Shown: positions 56,188 to 64,000 of the stretch, piece after piece
How positions within the stretch are numbered: position 1 is the first letter of the stretch
How the letters are laid out: each line of letters begins with the position of its first letter
From: Pseudomonadota bacterium
GTDB taxonomy: Bacteria > Desulfobacterota > Desulfobulbia > Desulfobulbales > Desulfurivibrionaceae
Length of the DNA stretch: 64,000 bases
Direction: 5' to 3'
Assembly: GCA_018830485.1 (NCBI GenBank)
Contig: JAHJRQ010000015.1
Coordinates: forward strand, 1 to 64,000
Program-made: the position numbers and the translations under genes
The notes under the pieces: model-generated
The model's input: only the letters and a program-made list of their open reading frames with translations
What the model was told of the DNA's origin: nothing
Databases searched by the model: none

Positions 56188-58146
56188 ATGTCCACTTCCC
56201 AGCCCGAAGCCATGGCCGACATCTTTGCCCAAGGCGGCATCCTGGCCGACAAACTGCCCGGCTACGAATCGCGCCCCAGCCAGCTCCGCATGGCCGAAGC
56301 CATCGGCTCCACCCTGGAGATGGAGGGCAGCGGGGGGCCGGGGATGCTGGCGGTGGAGGCGGGCACCGGCACGGGCAAGACCCTGGCCTATCTGGTCCCG
56401 GCTATACTGAGCGGCCAGAAGGTGGTGGTTTCCACCAACACCCTGAACCTGCAGGACCAGATTCTCACCAAGGAAATCCCCTTCATCAAGAAGCACCTGG
56501 CCCCGAGGCTGAACGTCCTCTGCATCAAGGGGCGGCAGAACTATCTCTGCATCTACCGCTGGCAGCAGTTCCTCGCCTCGCCCCAGCGCACGGTCCTGGC
56601 CGATGACCGCGATACCCAAAGGGTCGCGGACTGGCTGGAGGAAACCGAAACCGGGGACCGCAGCGAACTGGACTGGCTGGCGGACAACGCCCCGCTCTGG
56701 CAGGCGATCACCGCCTCGGCCAGCCAGTGCCTGGGCGGCAACTGCCCGGACACCTCCCAATGCTTCATCACCCGGCTGCGCAAAAAAGCGGGCCAGGCCC
56801 AGTTGCTGGTGGTCAACCACCACCTCTTTTTCTCTGACCTTGCCCTGCGCCGTTTCGGGCATGCCGAGGTCCTGCCCCGCTACGAATCGGTGATCTTCGA
56901 CGAGGCCCACCACCTGGAAGGGGTGGCGACCCGCTATTTCGGCACCTCCTTCAGCCAGTATCAGGTGATCGATCTGGTCAAAGACGTGGAAACCGCGGCC
57001 CAGGCCGATCTGACAGGCCGCGCCAAGGAGGGGGTGGTGCAGACCGCCCGGGCCCTGGCCAAGCAGGCCGACCTTTTTGCCGAACTCTTCCCCAAGGAAC
57101 GGGGCCGCTTTGCCCTGCGGCAATTCATCGAGCGGTTTCCGGACTGGGAGGAAGAGCGACAACGCATGGCCGACCAGATCAAGGGGCTCTGCAATCAACT
57201 GGCCAAAGCGGCCATGAACGGCGAGTCCTGGCTGGGCATGCAGCGCCGGGCGGAGGAGATGCTCGCCGCTTTTACCGCCATCACCGAGGCGCAGGATTCC
57301 TCCGCGGTGTATTGGTACGAACGACGGGAAAAAACCGTGGCCCTGTCCGCCTCGCCCATCGACATTGCCGAAGAGCTGCAGGACTTTCTTTACGAGCAGA
57401 CCCGCAACGTGATCTTTACCTCGGCTACGCTTACCACGGACAACACCTTCACCTACTTTTTCAGCCGCCTCGGCCTGCCCAGCGACACCCCGACCCTTAC
57501 CCTGCCCACCCCCTTTGACTACGAACAGCGCACCCTGCTGTTCGTGCCTGGCAAGGGGTTCCCCGAGCCAGCGGATCGAGGGTTTCCCGCGGCCAGCCAG
57601 CACCTGATGCAGGAGCTGATCATGGCCGCCAACGGCCGCACCCTGCTGCTCTTCACCAGCCTCAGCGCCATGCGCGCAGCCCACGAGGTTCTTCTGGCCC
57701 GGCTGCCCTTTCCGGTGCTGATGCAGGGGGAGGCGCCCAAGGGACGCCTGCTGGAAGAGTTCCGGGACCAGACCCATTCGGTGTTGCTGGCCGTGGCCAG
57801 TTTCTGGGAGGGGGTGGATGTGGCGGGCGAGTCGCTCAGTTGCGTGATCATCGACAAACTTCCGTTTGAAGTCCCCTCGGACCCTGTTATTATGGCCCGC
57901 ATGGAACGGATCAAAAACGAGGGCGGCAACCCCTTTTACGATTTCCAGATCCCCCGCGCCATCCTGACCCTGCGCCAGGGCGTGGGCCGGTTGATGCGCA
58001 GCGCCACCGACCGGGGGGTCCTGGCCATCTGCGATGTCCGCCTCTTCAGCAAACAATACGGCAAGCTCTTCCTCAAAAGCCTGCCCCCAAGCCCGGTCTG
58101 CCGCGAGATTCCCGCGGTGCGGAATTTCTTCAAGGAGGAGCCGTAA
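56188..58146 (+). CDS. dinG: DinG-family ATP-dependent helicase with Fe-S cluster
   Basis: 652 residues from ATG 56188 (the frame starts at 56113). Superfamily 2 XPD/DinG order: Q-like motif PSQLRMAEAIG, Walker A VEAGTGTGKTLAYL, cysteine set YLC ... CLGGNC-PDTSQC for the [4Fe-4S] cluster, DEAH box VIFDEAHHLE, and a C-terminal domain with ASFWEGVDVAGESLSCVIIDKLPF and GRLMRS. Unwinds DNA structures such as R-loops or forks. Downstream is a repeat and then the polyprenyl synthase. Confidence 0.9.
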   Translation: MSTSQPEAMADIFAQGGILADKLPGYESRPSQLRMAEAIGSTLEMEGSGGPGMLAVEAGTGTGKTLAYLVPAILSGQKVVVSTNTLNLQDQILTKEIPFIKKHLAPRLNVLCIKGRQNYLCIYRWQQFLASPQRTVLADDRDTQRVADWLEETETGDRSELDWLADNAPLWQAITASASQCLGGNCPDTSQCFITRLRKKAGQAQLLVVNHHLFFSDLALRRFGHAEVLPRYESVIFDEAHHLEGVATRYFGTSFSQYQVIDLVKDVETAAQADLTGRAKEGVVQTARALAKQADLFAELFPKERGRFALRQFIERFPDWEEERQRMADQIKGLCNQLAKAAMNGESWLGMQRRAEEMLAAFTAITEAQDSSAVYWYERREKTVALSASPIDIAEELQDFLYEQTRNVIFTSATLTTDNTFTYFFSRLGLPSDTPTLTLPTPFDYEQRTLLFVPGKGFPEPADRGFPAASQHLMQELIMAANGRTLLLFTSLSAMRAAHEVLLARLPFPVLMQGEAPKGRLLEEFRDQTHSVLLAVASFWEGVDVAGESLSCVIIDKLPFEVPSDPVIMARMERIKNEGGNPFYDFQIPRAILTLRQGVGRLMRSATDRGVLAICDVRLFSKQYGKLFLKSLPPSPVCREIPAVRNFFKEEP

Positions 58147-58193
58147 ATATCCACAAGCACCGCTTCGCCGTTGAGCATTTACAATACATTTGG

Positions 58194-58263
58194 CTCTCGC
58201 AGAGGCGCAAGGCACGCAAAGAAAAAGACAAAATTCTCCGCGTGCCTTGCGGCTTGGCGAGAG
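58194..58263. repeat. Inverted intergenic repeat
   Basis: CTCTCGCAGAGGCGCAAGGC (58194 onward) pairs with GCCTTGCGGCTTGGCGAGAG (58244-58263) with mismatches. This is the cgcagaggcgcaaggcacgc type of repeat common in deltaproteobacterial gaps. 58147-58333 has no gene. Confidence 0.75.
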
Positions 58264-58333
58264 CTGCAGTCTTTCCGACGTTTTTCCCTGCTCGCTTGCT
58301 GAGGAGGGCCACACATTCTGCGGAGGAAGTCCC

Positions 58334-59314
58334 ATGAACAATGCCCACCTGCTGGCCCTGTTCAAAGATAAAGCGGTGCAGATCGACGCGGTGATGGAGG
58401 CGGATCTGGCCATCGTCGAAAGCCCGCTCCTGGCCCGGATCATCCGCCACGCCATCTTCCAGGGCGGCAAACGCATCCGGCCCCTGCTCACCTTGCTCGC
58501 CGCAAGCCTGGTGGGGCCTCCGCCGGCCGACACCCAGCGGCTGGCCATCTCTTTCGAGTACCTCCACGCAGCCAGCCTCCTGCACGACGATGTCATCGAC
58601 CATGCCACCCTGCGGCGCGGCGCCGAGACGGCCAACACCATCTGGGGCATGGAGCCGGTGATCCTGGCCGGGGATTATCTGCACGCCCATGCCATGGCCC
58701 TGGCCAGCGAAGTGGGCGGGCCCACGGCCATGGCCCTGATCGGCCGCGCCACCGCAGCCATGGTCGAGTCGGAATTCTTGCAGATGCACAACGCGCAGGA
58801 AAGCATCATCTCCGAGGAGAAATACTTTCAGGTTTTGATGGGCAAGACCGCCGCCCTCATTGCCGCGGCCTGCGAGGCGGGCATTGGTCACAACCAGGGT
58901 TCACCCGAGCAACGGGCCGCCCTGCGCACCTACGGCACCAACCTGGGATTGGCCTTCCAGATCGTTGACGACCTGCTGGATTATCTCGGCGACCCGGCAA
59001 AAACCGGCAAGGCGGTGGGCAACGATTTTCAGGAGGGCAAGATGACCCTGCCGCTGATCAAGACTCTGGAGCGCGCCGACGCCGCAGACCGCGAGGCGCT
59101 GCTCGGGCTGCTGAAGGCAACGCCGCAAGAGCGCAGCGGACAGCAGGCCACAGCCCATGCCATCATCGAAAAATACCAGGGCTTTGTTCTGGCCCGAAGG
59201 CAGGCGGAATCGCTGCTGGCCGAGGCCCTGGCCGGGCTTGCCATCTTCGGTGAGACGCCGGCAAACGCGCCCCTGGCGGGCCTGGCCCACTATGTCTTGA
59301 GCCGGGACAAGTAG
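58334..59314 (+). CDS. ispB: Octaprenyl/polyprenyl diphosphate synthase
   Basis: 326 residues from ATG 58334 (GGAGG upstream). First Asp motif LLHDDVIDHATLRRG (DD-x-x-D), second IVDDLLDY, and FQGGKRIRPLLTLL. Elongates isoprenoid diphosphate for quinone or lipid carriers; chain length is not predictable here. Two bp before the next gene. Confidence 0.94.
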   Translation: MNNAHLLALFKDKAVQIDAVMEADLAIVESPLLARIIRHAIFQGGKRIRPLLTLLAASLVGPPPADTQRLAISFEYLHAASLLHDDVIDHATLRRGAETANTIWGMEPVILAGDYLHAHAMALASEVGGPTAMALIGRATAAMVESEFLQMHNAQESIISEEKYFQVLMGKTAALIAAACEAGIGHNQGSPEQRAALRTYGTNLGLAFQIVDDLLDYLGDPAKTGKAVGNDFQEGKMTLPLIKTLERADAADREALLGLLKATPQERSGQQATAHAIIEKYQGFVLARRQAESLLAEALAGLAIFGETPANAPLAGLAHYVLSRDK

Positions 59315-59316
59315 GC

Positions 59317-60285
59317 ATGGCCAAGGGTTCCCCGAAAAAAACAGCCAGAAAGGACACGAAAAAAAAGAGCGGCCGGGGTTTTGGCCTTTTCTGTCTCTTT
59401 CTTTTTGTGGCCGCGACCCTGGTTGCCGGCTTCTATTTCATGGCGCTCTATCCTGGCTCCGCGCCGGACCCCGCTACACCCACCCTGAGCGGACAATCAA
59501 AAAAGAAGCTCCCGAACCGGGAAACGGATGCCTTGTCGGGAATGCTTTACGAAGAACCGTCCCTGCCCCACCAGGCGCCCCCGGTCGCGGCCAGCGCCAA
59601 GAAACCGGTCACAAAAAACCTTTCGGGCAGACCGCTTGTGGCCATTGTCATCGACGACATGGGCGACCGGCAGAACACAGGCCAAGCCCTCATCGCCCTT
59701 GACCTGCCCCTCTCCTTCGCCTTTCTGCCCTTCACCCCCTTTTCCGAGGCGTTGCAAAAAGAGGCCATGGCCAAGGGGCGCGACATTCTCCTCCACCTGC
59801 CCCTCGAACCCGTGGACTCCAAGGCAAACCCCGGCCGCGGCGCCCTGACCACGGCCATGGACCAGGAAACCATGCGGACCCTGTTCCGCGAGGCCCTGCA
59901 AACCGTCCCCGGCGCCGTGGGAATCAGCAATCACATGGGTTCCCGCTTCACCGCCGATCCCAAGGCAATGCGGACCCTGCTCCCCCTGGTCCGGGAGCGG
60001 AATCTTTTTTTCCTGGACAGCGTCACCGGAGCCAAAAGCGTTGCCTATGATCTTGCCCGGGAGATGGGGATACAAACGGAACGCCGCACCGTTTTCCTGG
60101 ACAACGACCAGAACCCGGACAAAATCCAGGCCCAGCTTGAGCTTCTTGTTCAGCTCGCCGGAGAGCACGGCCAGGCCGTGGGCATCGGCCACCCCTATCC
60201 GGCCACGGTGGAGGCCCTGCGCCGCTATCAACCCCAGTTGCGCGCCCGCGCCGAACTGGTCCCCATCCACCGCCTCGTTCACTGA
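59317..60285 (+). CDS. YibQ-type divergent polysaccharide deacetylase
   Basis: 322 residues. Basic cytosolic start ([14 protein letters not shown]), one membrane helix ([21 protein letters not shown]), Pro-rich linker, then the domain [37 protein letters not shown] and [16 protein letters not shown]. The family is related to NodB-like deacetylases and is often found with cell-wall genes. Periplasmic; substrate unknown. Its 3' end overlaps the convergent receptor gene by 7 bp. Confidence 0.82.
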   Translation: MAKGSPKKTARKDTKKKSGRGFGLFCLFLFVAATLVAGFYFMALYPGSAPDPATPTLSGQSKKKLPNRETDALSGMLYEEPSLPHQAPPVAASAKKPVTKNLSGRPLVAIVIDDMGDRQNTGQALIALDLPLSFAFLPFTPFSEALQKEAMAKGRDILLHLPLEPVDSKANPGRGALTTAMDQETMRTLFREALQTVPGAVGISNHMGSRFTADPKAMRTLLPLVRERNLFFLDSVTGAKSVAYDLAREMGIQTERRTVFLDNDQNPDKIQAQLELLVQLAGEHGQAVGIGHPYPATVEALRRYQPQLRARAELVPIHRLVH

Positions 60286-61772
60286 GACGCCGCCGGGCTC
60301 ATTTGCTTGATCTGCCTTGTGCCCATCTTTACCTGTTTGGCCTGCTCGCCGTAAATCACCCCGGCCATGTCCGCGACATGTTCCTGGGCCTGGCCGCATT
60401 GGGAATGCAGCTCCTCGGCGGCAGAGGCCGACTCTTCCGCACTGGCGGCAACCTGCTGCACCACCCGGTCCATCTCGGCAATGGCCTTGTTGATCTGCGC
60501 AATGCCTCCGGCCTGCTCCTTGGATGCTTCGCTGATTTCGCTGATCAGGGAGCCCACCTTTTCGGTGCTCCCCGAGACCTGGGAAAAAGCGGCGCTGGTC
60601 CTCGTTACCAGTTGGGAGCCGGTGCCGATCTTTTCCACCGTCCCTTCGATGAGGGTTGCGGTATTCTTGGCAGCCTCGGCGGCGCGCATGGCCAGGTTTC
60701 TCACCTCATCCGCCACCACGGCAAAACCGGCGCCGGCTTCCCCGGCCCGGGCCGCCTCAACCGCGGCATTGAGCGCCAGCAGGTTGGTCTGGAAGGCAAT
60801 CTCATCGATGGTTTTGATGATCTTCTGGGTATCCTCGCTGGCCTTGGTAATCTCCGCCATGGACCGGGTCAGTTCCTGCATGGCCGTGGTGGCCTCCGCC
60901 ACCACCCTGCTTGCGGTCTGCATATGGCTGTCGGCCTGGCTGGCATTGTCGGCATTCTGTTTGGTCATGGAGGACATCTCCTCCATGGAGGCGGAGGTCT
61001 GCTCGATGGCGGCGGCCTGCTCGGAGGTTCCCTCGGCCAGCATCTGGCTTGAGTCGGCAATCTGGCTTGAGGCTTGGTCCACTTGGGCCGCCCCCTCGGT
61101 GATGCCGCTGATTGCCCGGATCAGGGGCACGGTGATGCCCCGGGTGATAAAGAAGGCGGCAAGAATCCCGAAGACCATGCCGAAAAGGGAGAGGCTGATG
61201 GTGGACACATTGATGAAGGATATGGCCTTTCCAAGACCCTCGTCTTCCTCGGCAATCTCCTTATCTGCAAGGTCGCGAACCTGGGTCAGCAACACCTTGA
61301 TCTCGTCATAGGCGGGAACGGTCTTAGTATTGTAAACCTGCTTCGCTGCGGCAATATCCCCGGAGCCATACACCTGCCCTATCTCGATGGCAGACGCATG
61401 CAGCTTCCGGTGCGGAACCTCGATACCCTTGAGCAGCTCTGCCTGCTTCCCCCCCTCCTGCAACATGGCCTGGGTCTCTTCGCTGTAAAGCCATTTGCCG
61501 AAGCCGCATTTGTGGTCATCGGTCTCCACCTCCAGCTTGCTCACCCCGTCCCTAAGAAAGATCTCGTTGACCTTGCCCAGCCAGTTCAGGTGGTCGATTT
61601 GTTTTTCCAGCAAAAAGGCCTTGTCTCTGTTGTGCTCCAACAGGAGATGGGCATGGCCTTGAATGTTGCGCAAGCCCAAAAAGCTGCCCAACGAAATGAC
61701 GGCCAGCAGAACCAGAAAAAGTCCAAACCCCCCGCCGATCTTTGTCCCAATCGAAACATTGCTGCCGATCAT
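60279..61772 (-). CDS. Methyl-accepting chemotaxis protein with CZB-like sensor domain
   Basis: 497 residues from ATG 61772, 6 bp from GGAGG. One N-terminal helix ([22 protein letters not shown]), then a ligand domain with [12 protein letters not shown] and [13 protein letters not shown], the CZB zinc-binding pattern (H-x-x-W ... H-x-C-x-F-G-x-W), a second helix ([18 protein letters not shown]) and the conserved MCP signalling tip [41 protein letters not shown] domains sense zinc-linked oxidants or hypochlorite. Here the CZB-like motif lies in the periplasmic half rather than at the C-terminus. Confidence 0.88.
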   Translation of the reverse strand: MIGSNVSIGTKIGGGFGLFLVLLAVISLGSFLGLRNIQGHAHLLLEHNRDKAFLLEKQIDHLNWLGKVNEIFLRDGVSKLEVETDDHKCGFGKWLYSEETQAMLQEGGKQAELLKGIEVPHRKLHASAIEIGQVYGSGDIAAAKQVYNTKTVPAYDEIKVLLTQVRDLADKEIAEEDEGLGKAISFINVSTISLSLFGMVFGILAAFFITRGITVPLIRAISGITEGAAQVDQASSQIADSSQMLAEGTSEQAAAIEQTSASMEEMSSMTKQNADNASQADSHMQTASRVVAEATTAMQELTRSMAEITKASEDTQKIIKTIDEIAFQTNLLALNAAVEAARAGEAGAGFAVVADEVRNLAMRAAEAAKNTATLIEGTVEKIGTGSQLVTRTSAAFSQVSGSTEKVGSLISEISEASKEQAGGIAQINKAIAEMDRVVQQVAASAEESASAAEELHSQCGQAQEHVADMAGVIYGEQAKQVKMGTRQIKQMSPAASQ

Positions 61773-62055
61773 GCTCATCCTCCCATGGCTGTTTCCTGAA
61801 CGCCGCGCCTCTTCCTTCCCCCTGTGGCAATTATCCGCAAAAAATATCCGGCTTGTACACTGTTTTTTTCTCTCCCGGTCAATCCTCCAGCAAGAAACAC
61901 CTCAAATTCGACAGGATACGCAGGCAGCATCTTTCCTGCTCGCCCTGGAGCCGATTCTCGATTACACTTCCGGCACAGAAGGGCAATGCGCTACACTCTA
62001 GGCGCGCATGGAACCATGCCCCTGCCGATCTTCACTTCCCAATGGAGACGACATC

Positions 62056-62868
62056 ATGCCGCCCATCATCACCTTGACCACCGATTTCGGCCTGCAGGAT
62101 GAATATGTCGGGGTTGTGAAGGGAATCCTTGCCGCACGGGCTCCGCAGGCGCAGGTCATCGACCTCTGCCATGCTGTCGCGCCCCACGATATTGCCCAGG
62201 CCGGGTTTGTTCTCCAGGCGGCGACCCCTTATTTTCCAGCGGGCACCATCCACCTGGCCGTGGTTGATCCTGGGGTGGGAACCAAGCGCGCGCTCCTGAT
62301 CGTGCAGGCCTCCGGCCACTATTTTGTCGCTCCGGACAATGGCCTGCTCACCTATTTTCTTGCCGGGCCCGGGTTTCAGTCCGCCATCTGCATTGACTGT
62401 GCCGACCTGTACCTGCAGCCGCTCAGCGCCACCTTCCATGGCCGCGATATTCTTGCCCCGGTGGCGGCGGCCCTGGCCAATGGCGCCGCCCTCTCTTCCC
62501 TTGGCTGGCAAGCGCTTAAGGAAAATCTTACAAAACTTGTATCCCCCGCCTTGCAAATTGACCGGATTCGTGGCAACATGGCGGGGTCCGTGATCCACAT
62601 CGATCATTTCGGCAACCTGACCACGAACATCCACCAGCGTGATCTTGCCGGCCTGTCCGATGATCCGGCGTCCATCCAGATCTTTCATAAAAATCAGCAA
62701 GTGACCGGCCTGGCAAGCGCTTACGCCTCTCGGGCGGACAACCAGGCGCTGGCGCTCATCGGCAGCCGCGGCTATCTTGAATTGGCGATCGCCAAGGGGA
62801 ATGCCGCGGAGATTCTGGGGGCGGAAGTGGGTGATCCCGTACAGGTAACTCGGAAAAACGACGCGTAA
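62056..62868 (+). CDS. SAM hydrolase (SAM hydroxide adenosyltransferase, DUF62 family)
   Basis: 270 residues from ATG 62056 (TGGAGA upstream); the frame starts at 62008. Family motifs: ITLTTDFGLQDEYVGVVKG at the N-terminus, HLAVVDPGVGTKRA, and IHIDHFGNLTTNI. Hydrolyses SAM to adenosine and methionine. It precedes the ArsR regulator by 22 bp. Confidence 0.9.
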   Translation: MPPIITLTTDFGLQDEYVGVVKGILAARAPQAQVIDLCHAVAPHDIAQAGFVLQAATPYFPAGTIHLAVVDPGVGTKRALLIVQASGHYFVAPDNGLLTYFLAGPGFQSAICIDCADLYLQPLSATFHGRDILAPVAAALANGAALSSLGWQALKENLTKLVSPALQIDRIRGNMAGSVIHIDHFGNLTTNIHQRDLAGLSDDPASIQIFHKNQQVTGLASAYASRADNQALALIGSRGYLELAIAKGNAAEILGAEVGDPVQVTRKNDA

Positions 62869-62890
62869 CTTCAGGGAAGGAAACGGATTT

Positions 62891-63178
62891 ATGCATGACC
62901 AGCACATCGAAGACATCGCCAAGCTCCTCAAGACCATGTCGCATCCGATCCGCCTGAAGATCCTCTGTCTGCTGCAGACCGGGGAATTAACCGTGGGTGA
63001 TATCCACAAAGAAGTGCACACCACCAACGCCAATGTTTCCCAGCATCTCTCCATCCTCCGCAACCAAGGAATAATCGCCTACCGCAAGGATGCGAATTTC
63101 ATCTACAACCGGATCGCGGAAGGGAGAGTGACAGAACTGATCAAAACCATGCGGGAACTTTTCTGCGAAAACCCCTGA
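62891..63178 (+). CDS. ArsR-family transcriptional repressor
   Basis: 95 residues. Winged helix: LLKTMSHPIRLKILCLL, then GELTVGDIHKEVHTTNANVSQHLSILRNQGIIAYRK. Cys residues lie in ILCLL and near the end (LFCEN), the pattern of persulfide- or metal-sensing repressors; the sensor type is not decided. Followed 29 bp on by a DUF2892 membrane protein, which it likely regulates. Starts after AGGGAAGGA. Confidence 0.85.
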   Translation: MHDQHIEDIAKLLKTMSHPIRLKILCLLQTGELTVGDIHKEVHTTNANVSQHLSILRNQGIIAYRKDANFIYNRIAEGRVTELIKTMRELFCENP

Positions 63179-63207
63179 TCCCCCACACCACCGAGGAGGT
63201 TTCCACC

Positions 63208-63426
63208 ATGATCATCACAGACTGGGTTCATGTTATTGCCGGCGCCTTCATCCTGATCAGCCTGGCCCTGGGCGCTTGGCTGCACCCCTACTGGTATTTT
63301 TTCACCGCCTTTGTCGGAGCCAACCTCTTCCAGTACGGCTTCTCCAAATTCTGCCCCCTGGCCATCATCCTTAAAAAACTCGGTGTGCAGGAAACCCGTG
63401 CCGGCCGAGGATGCAGCCACACATAA
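63208..63426 (+). CDS. DUF2892 (YgaP-type) membrane protein
   Basis: 72 residues with two helices: VHVIAGAFILISLALGAWL and WYFFTAFVGANLFQYGF, then SKFCPLAIILKKLGVQ, the Cys-containing signature of the DUF2892/YgaP membrane domain. ArsR plus DUF2892 pairs occur in sulfide- or persulfide-responsive operons. GAGGAGG ribosome site. Confidence 0.82.
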   Translation: MIITDWVHVIAGAFILISLALGAWLHPYWYFFTAFVGANLFQYGFSKFCPLAIILKKLGVQETRAGRGCSHT

Positions 63427-63629
63427 ACCGAAGGCCACGTGCGCGCCATCGGGGCAAACCGGGCTGCCCGGCTTGCCTCCTCCGCTTTTCCCTCTGCTCA
63501 ACGCCCCTCCTCCCGCCCAACCCAATTGACGCTTGGCGGAGCTCCTCTCCCGTGATACACTCGCATTGAACGAAGCGCACCGAACCGCCGGCGGCGGTTT
63601 GATCTTTTCCGCCAACGGGAAAACCATTG

Positions 63630-64000
63630 ATGAAGCTGACCATGAGAACCCGACTGACCCTGGCCGTCTCCCTGCTCTTTCTCTGCATGATGGGCGTCAC
63701 CTCCTTCCTGGTGCTCAACGTTATCAAGCAGCAGATCAAGGAGACTATCTCCACCGAGCAGTTTTCCCTGCTCTCCGAAGTCGCAAGTTCGCTGGAGGAC
63801 AAGCTCACCCTGGCCCATGCCCAACTTATCGCGGTTGCTCCCCGCATCACCCCGGAAACCCTTGCTTCCGCGGAGATCGCCCAGGAATCCCTTGACAACC
63901 GTAAAGCCCTGCAGAAGGTCTTCGACAACAATATCTTCCTTTTCTCCCCGGAAGGCAGGCTCATCGTCGAAGCCCCCTTTCTTCCCAACCGGAGGGGGAT
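63630..64000 (+). CDS. N-terminus of a membrane sensor protein (runs off the right edge)
   Basis: From ATG 63630 the frame stays open to the window end (123 codons). MKLTMRTRLTLAVSLLFLCM then MGVTSFLVLNVIKQQIKE gives a membrane helix followed by an extracytoplasmic sensor region (FSLLSEVASSLEDKLTLAHAQ) like that of histidine kinases or diguanylate cyclases. Output domain not in the window. A weaker alternative start is at 63642. Confidence 0.7.
   Translation, partial: MKLTMRTRLTLAVSLLFLCMMGVTSFLVLNVIKQQIKETISTEQFSLLSEVASSLEDKLTLAHAQLIAVAPRITPETLASAEIAQESLDNRKALQKVFDNNIFLFSPEGRLIVEAPFLPNRRG

Noticed and set aside
56122-58650. 842-residue ORF on the minus strand opposite dinG
   Set aside because: Antisense open frame caused by codon bias; product has no domain and overlaps two well-supported genes.

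Overview
The window looks like a chromosome segment of a diazotrophic, anaerobic, GC-rich Gram-negative bacterium, most likely of the Desulfobacterota (Desulfobulbales-like). Reasons: a nifH-nifI1-nifI2-nifD-nifK operon with the anaerobe-type short NifK and insertion-bearing NifD, together with outer-membrane genes (lptD, mltA, mltB, porin), a cobalamin branch (cobQ, cbiB) and type IV pilus retraction ATPase. Taxonomy is inferred from gene content only.

Layout. 1-1.7 kb: edge of an IS110-family element, a HEPN/nucleotidyltransferase pair and a Phd/RelE-type toxin-antitoxin pair. 1.8-10.5 kb, all minus strand: nitrogenase region. It runs from nifH through two GlnB-like regulators, nifD and nifK, then a NifB-like protein lacking two of the three radical-SAM cluster cysteines, a [2Fe-2S] ferredoxin, a zinc-ribbon protein, an unknown protein, a GNAT acetyltransferase, a HEPN-like protein and a Nif11-like peptide, ending at an intrinsic terminator. 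10.5-12.7 kb: divergent nifA with sigma-54 promoters on both sides and two NifA-type TGT-N10-ACA sites. 12.8-15.6 kb: glutamine amidotransferase and the amt-glnK nitrogen-sensing unit with its own sigma-54-like promoter. nifE, nifN, nifV and a canonical nifB are absent from the window and must lie elsewhere.

16-25 kb, plus strand: RND efflux pair with a small coupled protein, a secreted CAP protein with a damaged C-terminus, MscS channel, cation diffusion facilitator, membrane GH17 protein. 25-27 kb: cytochrome lipoprotein and a porin split by one in-frame stop. 27-30 kb: rsmG-cobQ-cbiB. 30-34 kb: zinc-ribbon/pseudo-receiver protein, PilT-like ATPase, MltA. 34-38 kb: acetyl-CoA synthetase and an AgcS alanine/sodium symporter. 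38-44 kb: MltB-like, DHH phosphoesterase, LptD, IlvD. 44-64 kb: two radical SAM proteins around RNase E/G, MltG, Lon, a hexapeptide-repeat protein, DinG helicase, polyprenyl synthase, a YibQ-type deacetylase, chemotaxis receptor, SAM hydrolase, ArsR regulator with a DUF2892 protein and the start of a sensor protein.

Intergenic spaces are unusually rich in palindromic repeat elements: one dispersed family centred on CTTCGACAGGCTCAG occurs four times, and several other long inverted repeats sit in gene gaps. No tRNA, rRNA or CRISPR array was seen.
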